A stretch of 64,000 nucleotides of DNA, from the NCBI GenBank assembly GCA_947846985.1, contig CANTUZ010000005.1:1674001-1738000 (forward strand), read 5' to 3'. Below are positions 43,081 through 54,754 of this stretch, piece after piece; position 1 is the first letter of the stretch, and each line of letters opens with the position of its first letter. The notes beneath the pieces were generated by a model. It was not told the DNA's origin, searched no databases, and worked only from the letters and a program-made list of their open reading frames with translations. The position numbers were made by a program, and so were the translations under genes. The stretch comes from Fratercula arctica. Lineage: Eukaryota > Chordata > Aves > Charadriiformes > Alcidae.

Positions 43081-43690
43081 TCAGGGATGTCTATGGGGTC
43101 CTCATGGGTCAGGGTGGCCCTGGGGAGCAGGATGATGGGCTTCTATGGGATCCCCATGGGTCAGAGTGTCCCTGGGGCACAGGATGAGGGGTGTCTGTGG
43201 GGTCCCCATGGGTCAGGGTGGTCCCCATGGGTTAGGGTGACCCTGGAGAGCAGGTTGAGGGTATCAGTGGGGTCCCCATGGGTTAGGGTGGCCCTGGGGG
43301 CAGGATGAGGGGTGTCTGTGGGGTCCCCATGGGTTAGGGTGACCCTGGAGAGCAGGTTGAGGGTATCAGTGGGGTCCCCATGGGTTAGGGTGGCCCTGGG
43401 GGGCAGGATGATGGGTTTCTGTGGGGTCCCCATGGGTTAGGGTGACCCTGGAGAGCAGGTTGAGGGTATCAGTGGGGTCCCCATGGGTTAGGGTGGCCCT
43501 GGGGGGCAGGATGATGGGTTTCTATGGGGTCCCCGTGGGTTGGGGTGACCCTGGGTGTCGGGATGATGGGTTTCTATGGGGTCCCCATGGGTCAGGGTGT
43601 CCCTGGGGGGCAGGATGATGGGTTTCTATGGGTTCCCCATGGGTCAGGGTGGCCCCGGGGAGCAGGGTGAGGGGTGTCTGTGGGGTCCCT
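43080..43690. repeat. Minisatellite with GGGTTAGGGT in each unit
   Basis: Units of about 50-58 bp of the form ggggtccccatgggttaggg / tgaccctggagagcagg alternate with a second variant ending in ggccctggggggcagg. Lies upstream of ALDH3B1. Confidence 0.9.
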
Positions 43691-44269
43691 GTGGGTCAGG
43701 GTTCATGATCGTGGTTTGTGGCTATGGGAGTTCCCCAGTGCCATGTCCCATGGGGGAGGTCCCATCCCATCCCATGCCATGCCTTGTCCCCACTGCCAAC
43801 CCCATGGAGGCGGGGTGCTATCTCCCCACTGCCAGCCCCACGGAGGCGGGGCATGGTCCTGCCCGCCCCTGGCCATGGGGACCAGCCACCAGCCCCACAG
43901 CATTTAGGAGGGGCACCCTGAGCCTCCGCAGTGCCAGCCCGGCCTCGCGCTCCTCTGGCCACCGCTCAGCCCCCCAGGTAGGCACCTCGGGCCCCAGGGA
44001 CCAGGCCCCCCATGCACGGCACTCGGCTGGCCCCACGGCTGGCCTTCACTGGCCCCATGCTGGTGGAAGCTGTGGGGCACTGGGCACCCCGCTGGGTGGG
44101 TTCCCTCCAGGAAGGGTGGGTGCATCAGGCATGGAGAGGGGCCGGGGGGGGGGGGGGGGGGGGGGCAGATGTGGGGCTGCGTCTCTGCCCCCTGGCTCCA
44201 GGGATGTCTTCGTGTGCTGGTGGAACAATGCTGTGCCCAAAGGTGGGCTGGGCTGCGGCAGTACCGGTG
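43691..44269. other. ALDH3B1 5' flank
   Basis: Mixed sequence with a possible leader-exon donor (CAG/gtaggc at 43977/43978) and a G run at about 44143-44165. The exon is unproven. No other gene. Confidence 0.35.
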
Positions 44270-45190
44270 CTGCCCCACACCAGGGTCCACGGGGATCCCC
44301 AGGGGTCAGCTTGGGATCCTGCCCCACACCGGGGTCCCTGGGGATCCCCATGGGCCAGCTCGGGATGCTGCCCCACACCAGAGTCCATGCGGGTCCCCAG
44401 GGGTCAGCCCGGGATGCTGCCCCACATGGGGGTCCCGAGGCATCTGTCCTGGTTTCAGCTGGGATAGGGTTAATTTTCCTGGTGGCCCCTGTGTTTTGGA
44501 TTTAGCATAAGAATAATTTGATAACACACATTTAGTTGATGCTAAGTGATGCTTAGATTAAGGCAAGAACTTTTCCAGCTTCCCGTAGAAGCCAGGTGGG
44601 AGCACAGACAGGACAAGGTGGCCCAAGGAATATTCCATACCATAGTATATAAATGGGGGTTGGCCGGGGGGGGGGCAGGAATCCAGGATCGCTGCTTGGG
44701 ACTGGGGGGTGCAATGGATCACGGGCTGGTGAGCAATTGCATTGCATCCCTCATTTTCTACATTCTTTTATCCTTATTTTTATTATTCTCTTCTATTACT
44801 GGTCAGTTTAGACTGTTCTAATCTCAACCCACGAGGTTTCCTTTTTTTTTTTCCTGATTCCCCTCCCCTATCCCACTGCGGGGGGAGGTACCAGGACAGA
44901 ATCCCAGCCTGGGATGCTGCCCCACACCGGGGTCCCTGGGCATCCCCAGGGGTCAGCCCGGGATGCTGCCCCACACCGGGGTCCCTGGGCATCCCCAGGG
45001 GTCAGCCCGGGATGCTGCCCCACACCGGGGTCCCTGGGCATCCCCAGGGGTCAGCTCGGGATGCTGCCCCACACCGGGGTCCCTGGGCATCCCCAGGGGT
45101 CAGCTCGGGATGCTGCCCCACACCGGGGTCCCTGGGCATCCCCAGGGGTCAGCTCGGGATGCTGCCCCACACCGGGGTCCCTGAGGTCCC
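44270..45190. repeat. 49-bp minisatellite split by a solo LTR
   Basis: The 49-bp unit (gggatgctgccccacaccgg, then ggtccctgggcatccccagg and ggtcagccc) runs from 44270 to 44444 and resumes at about 44910-45190. The right part is nearly perfect and the left part more diverged. The interruption is exactly one LTR. Confidence 0.93.
44445..44898 (+). mobile_element. Solo LTR of an avian endogenous retrovirus (454 bp)
   Basis: It starts TGTCCTGGT and ends ACCAGGACA, a perfect 9-bp inverted terminal pair with TG...CA ends. The flanks gcatc (44440-44444) and gaatc (44899-44903) look like a 5-bp target-site duplication with one change, which points to an ERVL-type integrase. TATATAAA is at 44646-44653. 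The sequence resembles a common avian ERV LTR. No internal viral genes are present. Confidence 0.88.
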
Positions 45191-45330
45191 CGCGGGGTGA
45201 CCGCTCGTCGGCAGGGCAGCCCGGGCACGTCCATGGCCGGAGGCTGGCTGCCATCCCGGAGTGCGGGGAGGGTCTGGGAATCCCAGGCATCCCCCGCCGG
45301 CTGCACCGGGGCCTCCGGCAGCCGCACTGG

Positions 45331-45340
45331 GCTGAGTCAC
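45331..45340 (-). promoter_or_regulatory. ARE/AP-1-type site upstream of ALDH3B1
   Basis: Minus strand GTGACTCAGC matches the RTGACnnnGC antioxidant element and contains the AP-1 core TGACTCA. It lies about 210 bp before the proposed start codon. Function inferred. Confidence 0.4.
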
Positions 45341-45547
45341 CCCGCGGCCAGCACAGCCCCAAGCTCCAAGCCACCCTTCAAGCAGCCCCGGCCGGCTCGG
45401 GGTGCGGGTGTCTCGCTGCGGGGTGACTCCTCTTGGGATCGAGCCAGCATCTCTGGCGCTTCCAGCTCCCGCATAACCCACTCCGTGTCTCTCCCCAGGG
45501 CCACCAAGCTCTCTGTGGACACCAGCAGCTCCTTCGTGCAGCTCGGC

Positions 45548-48500
45548 ATGCAGCAGCCCCTCGAGCCCCCTGGGCAGCAGCCCCCGGGCTACGGCAAGTG
45601 CAGCCCGGTGGGCGGCGATGCTGGGAAAGCTGCCGGGTGCAGCGCAGGCAGCGGGAGCAGCGGAGGCATTGGGAAGGGGCCAGTGATCTGCAGTGCTGTA
45701 GGGTGAGAGCCAGGGGCTGGGGACACGCTGGGGGGCAGAGGGGAGATGGGGTGGTTGGGGTGAGGTGGGCAGGGGGGGCTGAGGCGGTGCCAGGGTGCTG
45801 AGGTCCCCGGGTTGGTGCTGAGGAGGGACGCTGGGGGACAAGTTTGGGGTCCACGGGCCACCACACCCCAGCGTGGCCCAAGGGAGGAGACACGGTGGGC
45901 ACGGTGACGTGTAGGGGACACAAGGAGCCCTTGCTCCCGGCAACAAGGGGAAGACCCAGGGCTCCCTGCCCTCTCCCCAGGGATTCTGGGGCTCCAGTTT
46001 GATGCTGGGCTGGGGTGAAGCGGAGCTGGGGTGATGTGGAGCTCCTCTCCATCCTCACTGGGAGCCTGAGAGGCTGAGATGGGGACAGGGTCCCTCTGAC
46101 ATCCCTGTCCCCGCAGCGGGAACCCCTATACGGGGCTGGTGAACCACCTGCGGGCAGCCTGGCTTTCCGGGAAGACGCGGCCCATGGAATACCGTGTAGC
46201 CCAGCTGGAGGCCCTGGGACGCTTCTTGGATGAGAAGAAGCAGGAGATCCTGGAAGCCACTGCCTCGGACATGGGCAAGGTGAGAGGGGTCTGGGTGCTG
46301 GCCACATCTTCGGGGCTCTGCGTCCCCCCTTGTCTGGGTCTTGCATGCTCCTGGGTGCAGGTGTGGGGCTCTGGGGGTCCCCTCCTTGAGGTCCTGCACC
46401 CCCTTTGATGTGCTCCAGGGCTGGTGTGGAGCACCCATAGGTGCTGGGTCCCTGCAGAGCTCTCCACAGCTGGGATGAGCCACAGCAGACATAGGGACCA
46501 CGATGCTGGGCAGGCTGGATGCTGCTGACCCCCTCCTCAGCGCACTTAAACTGGGCAAAGCCCCTGTTGGCCGATGCGAGGTGGGAACCTCAGCGTTACC
46601 GAGCTTCACCCACCGCGTCCACCCCATGCATGGAGTCCCCGGTGGCTTCATGTGTCCTCCGCAGAGGGTGATGTCCTGGGGTGCTCCTTGCCAGCCCGGT
46701 CGCACCTGGGATTACCGGGCGTTGTGCAACGTGCTGGTCTTGCACATTCCTCCCAGGGCTGCTCAGGGCCGGGGTGGCTCACCGGCCTCGCAGGGACTGG
46801 TTTTGCTGGCACCGGTGGGGACCTGGATGTGGCTCTGGGTGTTGTGGCACCCCGGGAGGTCCCGGGTGGTCTCTTGAGGAAGCGGGAGCATCCCCGCCGT
46901 GGCTGTGTCTAGCAGCCTCAGCTCATCTTTTCTCTGCCTGGTTGCTTCAGGACCTTTTTGTCCCTCTTTGTCCCTTCGTGACGCTGTGCTGCAAGCCCAG
47001 CGGGCCACTGCGCGCTTTGTCATGTGGCGTTTTTGGAGGGACGGCTTCCCCTGGCGCAGCGTAACCGCTCTTATCTGGTAGCGGTAGCGTTTATACCCGA
47101 AGGATTTGTGTCTGTGGGTGTTATCAGCGCAGCGGCCGTGCCCTCAGACACAGGTTTCAACATCCTGACATCTCCCCGGGCTTGTGATTGCCTTGTTCAT
47201 TTGAGAGGAGGGCCTTCTCCTTCAGCCAGGCCTTGATAGGCATCAGGGCTCCAAGTGCGTCCTTCATCTCTCCTAATTGTATGTAATTAGAGCCGGTTGT
47301 CTAGTAATGTGCTTGTTATGCAGTCGGGCCTTCATAGTTAGATGGACAATTCATCTGGTCTTACGTATCTGAGGTGGGTACCTCACCTCCAGGGATGCCG
47401 GTTTCTCTCCATTGATGATTGCTGGCGCTTGGATGACTTCAGACTTAATGTCCCACCTTACAAACTCTGTGTCCCCATCAAAACCCTTAATGGCCCATCT
47501 TCACCGGCAATTTCCTCATCCTCCCAATGATGCAACTGTCAGCCGGGGCTGAGGGCGGCCCCGTTGGCTTCACCGTGCGTCCCACGGGCCTGCTGAGCCC
47601 TCAGGTCTAGGAGCAGCCGTGTATGCGGAGGCTCTTGAGCGGCATTGGAGACCTGAAGGTCTCTTGAGTGGGGCTTGGTGGGGTGGTGGAGCATGAGAGG
47701 TTGCCATCTGGGAGTCAGCAGCCAAACTTCCCAAGCCCAAAGTGGTGTTTTGCTGTAGCCGTGGAGGAAGGCTCCTACCCAGGGATGCTTTTGGGTTGGA
47801 GGAATCCAAAGGGTGCTGCAGTGGAGGGTGTCAAGCTGCACCCACCGCGCTTTGCAAACGCGGCTTCACAGCACGGGAGCTTTGCTCCTCCTGCTCTTTG
47901 CGGTGATGGAGGGGCTTTACTGAGCCCGCTGAGGTATCTTCTGGTGTCTTCACACTTCTCCTGCAAGAAGGCTCCTGAGCTGTGCTTCGCGGCTGTGGTT
48001 ATGGCAGCGGAGATGACCCACCGTGCGCAGGAAATGCCTCACCAGCCCCTGCGATGCCGGCTCTGATGTCCCGCCACCGCTCCCGAGCCACCGTCCGTTT
48101 AGTCATTGCCTGTTGGGACGGTCTATCTTGGAGAAACCTGCTGGGTTTGTTTAATCCCCCGCCTGGGACATCTCACCCAGCCCTGTGCCAGCTCAGGGAC
48201 GGAGCCCCAGGAGCTACGGGGGGTTTCTGCCTGGGACAGGAGCCTGGTGGCCCTCAGCCGAGCTCCATCACGAGCTGTTTAATGAAGCGGTTGCTCTTCT
48301 TTCCATTTCTCTTTGAACAAAGCGAGGTCTTAAGTTGAGCTTTCGTGCGGGGGCTGTGGGAGGGAGCTCGGGGCTTTGCTTCCAGCTCACGTGCCCAAGT
48401 GGTTGGGATGCAAATGCACCAGCGCGAGAGCACTGGTCCCATCCCAGGTCAGCGGTGCGGAGCTGCCTCTGACACTGGTACCAGCTTTTCTGGAGCTGGG

Positions 48501-51500
48501 GTGACATCGCTTGGTCCCCCCTTGGCTCAGGGCTGTGGTGCCAGGTGAGCAGCTCACAGGCGCTGAGAGCAGGCTGTTAAATATGGTGAAGATCTTAAAT
48601 ATTGGGTTTTTCCTCTGGCCAAATGCCTATTTCCATAAAATTTCAGGGACTGTGATATTCCTCGGGGGTTGCAGGAGGCAATAGCAACTTCTGCTTCGTA
48701 GTTTCTGCTTAATAGCTCTTCATGGGATGGAGAGGGGGGGAGATGTCTCCTGCTGAAGGGGAGGAGATGGGGGGGGCGGTGCTGGGGTGATGCTTATGCG
48801 ATTCCTGTCCCCAGCCGTCCTTTGAGGCGTACTTCACCGAGATCCTCCTCTGCAAGAATGAGCTCAACGACACCCTGAACAACCTGTCCCACTGGATGAA
48901 GGACGAGCACGTGGACAAGAGTCTGGTAAAGGCAGAAGCTCTGGGCTGACCTGGGAAGGGCAGAGGGGGAGCAGGATTGCGGGGGGCAGGGTGGGCTGGG
49001 GGGCTGGGCTGGCGCAGGGCGGTGGGAACGGCACTGGGATCGTGGCCTTTCTCACAGGTGACCCAGCTGGACTCGGCCTTCATCCGCAAAGACCCGTACG
49101 GGGTGGTGCTCATCATCGCGCCCTGGAACTACCCCATCAACCTCCTCCTGGGGCCCCTCATCGGCGCCATCGCTGCCGGTGAGCCAAACCTGTCCCCTGG
49201 CCCTGGCAGTGCCAACCACTGGCAAGGGGGTCTGGCCGGGGACCTTGTCCCCAGGCTGGGGTGCCAGAAGGGCTGGCTGTCACTGTGTCACCGCTCTGAC
49301 GTCCTGTCAATCTCCCCCCAGGTAACTGTGTCGTCATCAAACCCTCGGAGACAACCAAGAACACTGAGAGACTTGTTGCCGAAATGCTGACCTGCTACCT
49401 GGACAACGTACGAAGCTCTCCCTGTCCTTGTCCCTGTCCCTGTCCCTGCCCCACAGCCATGCTGTTCCCAACCCTACCTTCCCCCCACCAGCACCGCACC
49501 ATCCCTGGCTTCAGGTGCTGCCCTACCTCCTTCCTTCACCCTCAGCCAGTGTCCCCATGCCCAGCAGGCTGGGATGCTCGTGGTGGGGATGGGGACAGAG
49601 TGGCCCTGGCAGATGCTGACATCGGGGGTCTCTTCCTCTTACGTTGCAGGACTGCTTTGCCGTGGTGACCGCCGGCGTGCAGGAGACCACCAGGCTGCTG
49701 GAGAACAAGTTCGACTACATCTTCTTCACTGGTGCGTCCCATGGTCCAGAGCGGAGCCCTGCCTGGTGTCTGTGGAATGGGGAAGGGGGATTCCCACCGG
49801 AGACCCCGCTATGGGTTACCCAACATGAGACGGTGGCAGCTGCCTGCAAGCAGGACCCCTTCCCTGCCCTCTGAGATGGCGCGGCTTGTGTTGGGGATCC
49901 GATGTCAGGATCCATTGGAGGATCCAGGGTGTGCATGTCTTGAGTGTCTGGTGGGACATGGTGCGTTTCCTCTGGCCCTGGCTCCCCGGAGTGCCGCGTC
50001 CCAGAGCTGTGCTGCAGCTGGTGGGATCCTCACCCTGATCCATCTCTTCCCACAGGCAGCCCCTCCGTGGGGAGGATCATCATGACAGCTGCTGCCAAGC
50101 ACCTGACGCCGGTGACGCTGGAGTTGGGGGGCAAAAACCCCTGCTACGTGTCCGACACCTGCGACGTGCAGAACGTGGCCCGGCGGGTGGCCTGGGGCCG
50201 CTTCTTCAACGCGGGGCAGACCTGCATCGCGCCCGACTACGTGCTGTGCAGCCTGGAGATGCAGGAGAAGCTGATGCCCGCCCTGCGCGAGGCCATCACT
50301 GAGTTTTTTGGGTCCAACCCTCGGGAATCTCCCGACTTTGGCCGCATCGTAGGGGACAAGCAGTTCCGCCGCATCCGGGCGCTGCTGTGCAGCGGGCGCG
50401 TGGCCATCGGAGGACAGACGGACGAGAAGGAGCGCTACATCGGTGAGGGGACAGGACGCGGGGCTTGTGGGACCACCCAGGTGTGTGCGCTGGGTGATCC
50501 CTTGCCGTAACCCTTCTCCGCAGCTCCCACGGTGCTGGCGGATGTGCTGCCCTCTGATCCTGCCATGCAGGAGGAGATCTTCGGCCCCATCCTGCCCATC
50601 GTTGTTGTGGCCAACATGGACGAAGCCATTGACTTCATCAATGCGCGGCCGCGGCCCTTGGCCGTCTACGCCTTCTCCTGCGACAGCAAGGTGCGTGCGG
50701 TTCCTTGTTAAAGGAGAAGCGGCTGCTGGGGCATTCACAGACCGCTCAAAGGGTTGCACAGACACCACCCAAGTCTGTCACCACCAGGACCTGGGTCCCT
50801 TCACAATGGGTGACCCCCCTGAGCCGGGGGTCACACTTACTCTAGGAGCTTCCTCCTTCTTCAGGCTCGACGCTAAGTTTCCCGCAGCAGAGTCTCGGGT
50901 GTCGGGTTTTATAAAAATAAGTAATTTAATTGAAATGTAACCTTCTCTGGAGATATTCAGAACACGACTGGACGCGTTCCTGTGCGCCCTGCTCGGGGTG
51001 ACCCTGCTTTAACAGGGGGGTTGGGCTGGATGATCCCCAGAGGTCCCTTCCAACCCCTACCATTCTGGGATTCTGTGCAGCAGCAGGGACAGCCGGCGCC
51101 GGGTGCCTCCGAAACGGGAGGGACCTCGAACAAAGAAATCCCTGGGCAGTTAGAGCTCCACACTCTCCCCTCATGCGCCATTCACACGTCTTTTCATCCA
51201 GTGGTGATTTTTTGCTCTGGGGTCTTCTCACACCTTCTTGGATTCTCTTTCTGTGCCCAGGCCGGCCGTTGGCTGCTCTTATCTCCTTGATTTTCAGCCT
51301 CCAGGGTTGGAGCCTCCTTATTTTCTGCTTGTTGTGTGCCTGCGCTCGCTGGCAGAACGCGGGGAACTGAAAAATCCCAGACTTAGGGAAAACACTACCA
51401 AAACATCAGGGTGTTATCCACGTTTTTCTTACACTTAAAAGACTAAAGACGGCACGGTGCCACCCGCTAGGGAAATTACTAAGGAAATAAACTCTATTGC

Positions 51501-53782
51501 AGCCTAACGGCTTCAGCAAATCCAGCTACTCATGCTAAGTAAAGCTCAGCAAACAGCAGAAATCACACCGTCTTAGAACCCTAAGTAATTTATTCTAATT
51601 AAAACTTACTTATTTAAGCTAAACAGCGAATCTCTCTCAAAAGCCATGGACCAGCAAGGGGGATGAGGGAAATGGGGCAGTGGGGTTCGTGCCCACCTCA
51701 CTCACACCCCGTGGCGTGCTCGGGAAGGGTCTTTTGAGCCCGGCTGCGGGGATGATGCATGAGCTGGGTGATGTTTGACAAGCGCTGCCCGCGGAACCGG
51801 GGTGCGAGACCCACGTCCACCTTTCTCTTCTTCCCTCCCCCAGGTGGTGAACCAGGTCCTGGAGCGGACCAGCAGCGGTGGCTTCTGCGGCAACGACACC
51901 CTGATGCACGTGACGTTGACCTCGCTGCCCTTCGGTGGCGTCGGTAGGTCCAAATCCCCCAACCGCGATCCACCCCACGGTGCCTGAACCATGCCGGCTG
52001 TGGGGAGGAAGGGTCTCGGGGGACATGAGGGCACCCAAACCTTGGCCCCAGGTCTCGAGGGCTCAGTGGTCCGTGGGGAATCCTTCTGCACCAGTAGGAT
52101 CCCGCCAGAAGCCCTTTGCTTCCCGGCACCATGGCTGAGCTCTCGGGCTTCACAGCCCTGTTTCTGCTGAGGACGCGTGTGGAGCGCTGTGGGGTTTCTT
52201 CTCTCCGTGGTCGCCATCCCAAGCGCAGGGTTCCCTGGGGACATGGAAATGCTTCATAGAAAAGGTGGAGAAGTTTGTCCCGCTTGGGTATTTCCGAGCA
52301 GCGTGTGTGAATTCTGAGCCCTGAGTGAATTTTGTGCCGGGGTTGGGTTTTCCTGCCCTGCTCGGGCTTACCTGGGATCTCCTCAAGTGCTGCTGCCTTT
52401 GGTCTATCCACCACTCTGCTCCTCGTCCGGGAGCATGTCTGAGGCGTTGTGCTTCTTGGGTAGGTGACCTTCCTCCTCCAACAGCGTGGTGCTGGATAGG
52501 AGCCCTTAATGCCCCTCAGGAGCAGCCTCGTACCTTCATTTTAGCTTTTAGGACTAAATAGTAGGAGAAAAACACTTATGAATGTCTGGAGAACCTGCTT
52601 ATGGTAGCTTGGAGATCCTCCTTAGCAAAGAGGCGGAGTTTCTCCTCTCCGGGGGCAACGACAATTATTTTCTCCGGTTAAAAGCAAGGTCTGCCCAGCC
52701 CTGCTTGTGGCATTGTCCAGGGAAGAGCAGAGGAATACGGGAAACCTCTGCTGATGTTTCCCCAGAACGCTTTCCCAAGCTCCCGGACTCTTCCCCAGAA
52801 TATTCTCTGGGGAAAATATCTCTGTTTAATGCTGCCCGCGCTCAGCGTCTCTGTCAGGGCTGGCAACTGATTCAGACATAATAGGACACCACGACAGCAA
52901 AGCACAATTAATTCCTCACCTGACTGTGGCTCAGGGGACAATTTTTGGTGGTTTCCCGTACCGTAACTTATCTTCATGGAAATGATTCAGCCAAACTGCC
53001 TCAAATTATCAGGTGAAGTCATTTTGTAACAGCCCGGTCAGGTCAAGGCTCTGAAGTCATCGGGGTGAGATGAACCTTCGCCAAAGCTTCCCCAATAGCT
53101 CGGATGTGAAGTCATTGGGCTATTAACCGCCATGTGCAACCTCAAGCTTAAACCAGCCGCAGGAATCGGGAGAACCGGTGTTGCCAACGTGGCTCCAGTT
53201 TTTAAGAGCTCCAGGAGGAAGCTCCGCAGGGGCCACGCTGGTAGCTCCTAACCATGGGTAAGGATATGGGAGAGCACCGTAGAGGTTGTAGAGGGAAATC
53301 GAGCCTCGTAGACCCAGCAAAGCTTACGTAGATAAATGTAGGCTGGTAAAAATGATGCGCTTGGACCTCCAAAGTGTGGCGGAGCTGCAGAAGGATTTGC
53401 CGGGTTGAGTAGCCGTAGAGCTGGAGAAGGCAGAGGGAAGGGTGAGGGTTCCTCCACCATGTCCACCTTGCCCGGCAGTGAGAGTATTTGCATGAGAAAA
53501 GCCTGTAAAGTTTTCCTTGTGTTGTGGATGCTCGGCATGGGCAGGAGCAGAGTCCTGAGCAAGCCCGGACCTGTGCTGTGTGTTGCAGGAAACAGCGGCT
53601 TGGGGAAATGCCACGGCAAGTTCACCTTCGACACCTTCAGCCAACACCGCGGCTGCCTGCACCGCAACATGGGCCTGGAGGCCCTCAACGCCCTGCGCTA
53701 CCCCCCCTACACCCAGCAGAAACTGGGGCTCTTGACGGCCACCTTCGAGATCAAGCGCAAGGGCATGTGTACCCTGCTCTGA
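45548..53782 (+). CDS. ALDH3B1: Aldehyde dehydrogenase 3B1-like, copy A (complete)
   Basis: NAD(P)-dependent oxidation of medium- and long-chain lipid aldehydes. Ten coding exons are read: 45548-45597, 46117-46279, 48815-48925, 49058-49178, 49322-49407, 49650-49731, 50056-50442, 50524-50690, 51844-51943 and 53589-53782. Phases fit, giving 486 residues (human ALDH3B1 468). The catalytic nucleophile is the Cys of [12 protein letters not shown], and the general base is the Glu of [20 protein letters not shown] and SSGGFCGND are the usual ALDH3 motifs. The C-terminus KGMCTLL ends in a CaaL box, as in mammalian ALDH3B, for lipid anchoring. The start is chosen because both copies begin MQQP after an acceptor; the exon 1 donor (AA/GTGCAG) is weak. 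UNC93B1 is its neighbour in human too. Confidence 0.9.
46930..47540. other. Low-GC single-copy patch in ALDH3B1 copy A intron 2
   Basis: Unlike its surroundings, this stretch has balanced base composition, no tandem repeat and AT-rich homeodomain-like cores (cctaattgtatgtaattag near 47272). No exon with family match. Could be an old transposon or a conserved enhancer; unresolved. Confidence 0.3.
50936..51080 (+). mobile_element. CR1 LINE 3' end
   Basis: The stretch ttgggctggatgatccccag followed by ggtcccttccaacccctacc and attctgggattctgtg is the diagnostic avian CR1 tail, plus orientation, 5'-truncated. It lies in ALDH3B1 copy A intron 8. Confidence 0.88.
51400..51620. other. AT-rich possible transposon fragment in copy A intron 8
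   Basis: An AT-rich block (ctaagtaatttattctaatt and similar) between the CR1 end and exon 9 contrasts with the GC-rich locus and is absent from copy B at the same place. It may be an LTR fragment. Family not identified. Confidence 0.3.
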
Positions 53783-54208
53783 GGGCTGCCCCCCGCCGCT
53801 CACGGACTGGGGGGGACACTCCTGCTCCCCCTCCATGGAGCCAAACCACCCTCCCCGAGAGGCCGGTGGCCTCCTCCCTCCTTGACACCGGTCCCCCGTT
53901 CCTTTGCCACGTCCTTTGCCTCGCTGCACGTCGGATGGCGGGGATGGACATCTCCTCCTGCACCCTCGCTCCTCCCCAGCTCCCTCTGGCTCCGGACCAT
54001 TTGCCAGGACACAGGACACATCTGAAATGGCAAAAAGTTCTTTTTCGCACCCCGTACTTCTCTAGCCAGCAGAGAAACGGTCCCCGGGGGGCTGAGGACC
54101 AGCAGTTAGCCCCATCGCCCGTTAGACGGACTTTTCCTTCTGGATGAAGCCTGCTCTCCCTCCTCTCGGTGCCGGCTGTTGCTTTTTCCTCCGTGTAACC
54201 CTGCCTGT

Positions 54209-54214
54209 AGTAAA
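54209..54214 (+). terminator. Possible ALDH3B1 copy A poly(A) signal
   Basis: AGTAAA, a weaker variant hexamer, 427 bp after the stop. No AATAAA occurs between the stop and copy B. Confidence 0.3.
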
Positions 54215-54582
54215 GACTTCGCATTGAGCTCTCCCGTCTGGCCTCGCCTTGCGCCTCCGTGTCCCATTTTGGGGGGTGCCGGGCAGGAATCTGTCCGCCG
54301 AGCCCCGGGCGGTGGGTTCCCGGTCCCCCGGTGTCCCCATCCATCACACTGCCACCCTCAGCCACACCGCTGGGGGTTGCATCCCCATCTATCACCCCGT
54401 GCCTGGTGGCGGCGCGGTGTGCTCTGGGGCTGGATCTGGGGACGCGTTTTGCATCCTGAGTGGTTTGGGCTGGAGGGGAGCCAGCGGTGACGTGCGGCGG
54501 AGGCAGGGGAGCAGGCAGCCAAGGGTCAAAACAGGAAGCCGGCAGCCTCCCTCCTCCGCAGGAGCGGGCTGTGGTGGGTGGC

Positions 54583-54645
54583 TGCCTGCCTGCACCCTGC
54601 CTGCACCCTGCCTGCACCCCTGCCTGCACCCTGCCAGCCCCACGG
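54583..54645. repeat. Short tandem repeat upstream of ALDH3B1 copy B
   Basis: Four to five copies of the 12-bp unit tgcctgcaccct. Confidence 0.85.
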
Positions 54646-54754
54646 GCAGCCCAGCGGGGTCCTGGCTGCCGTCGCGGGGTGCTGGCCGGGCTCCTCCTCC
54701 GGGTAAGGCACCCTTGGGACCACGGAGACCGGCAGCGTCCTCCCGCAGCCTGAC

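Noticed and set aside
44445..44898. Possible full endogenous provirus
   Set aside because: Only one LTR with a target-site duplication is present; no internal gag, pol or env sequence is seen.
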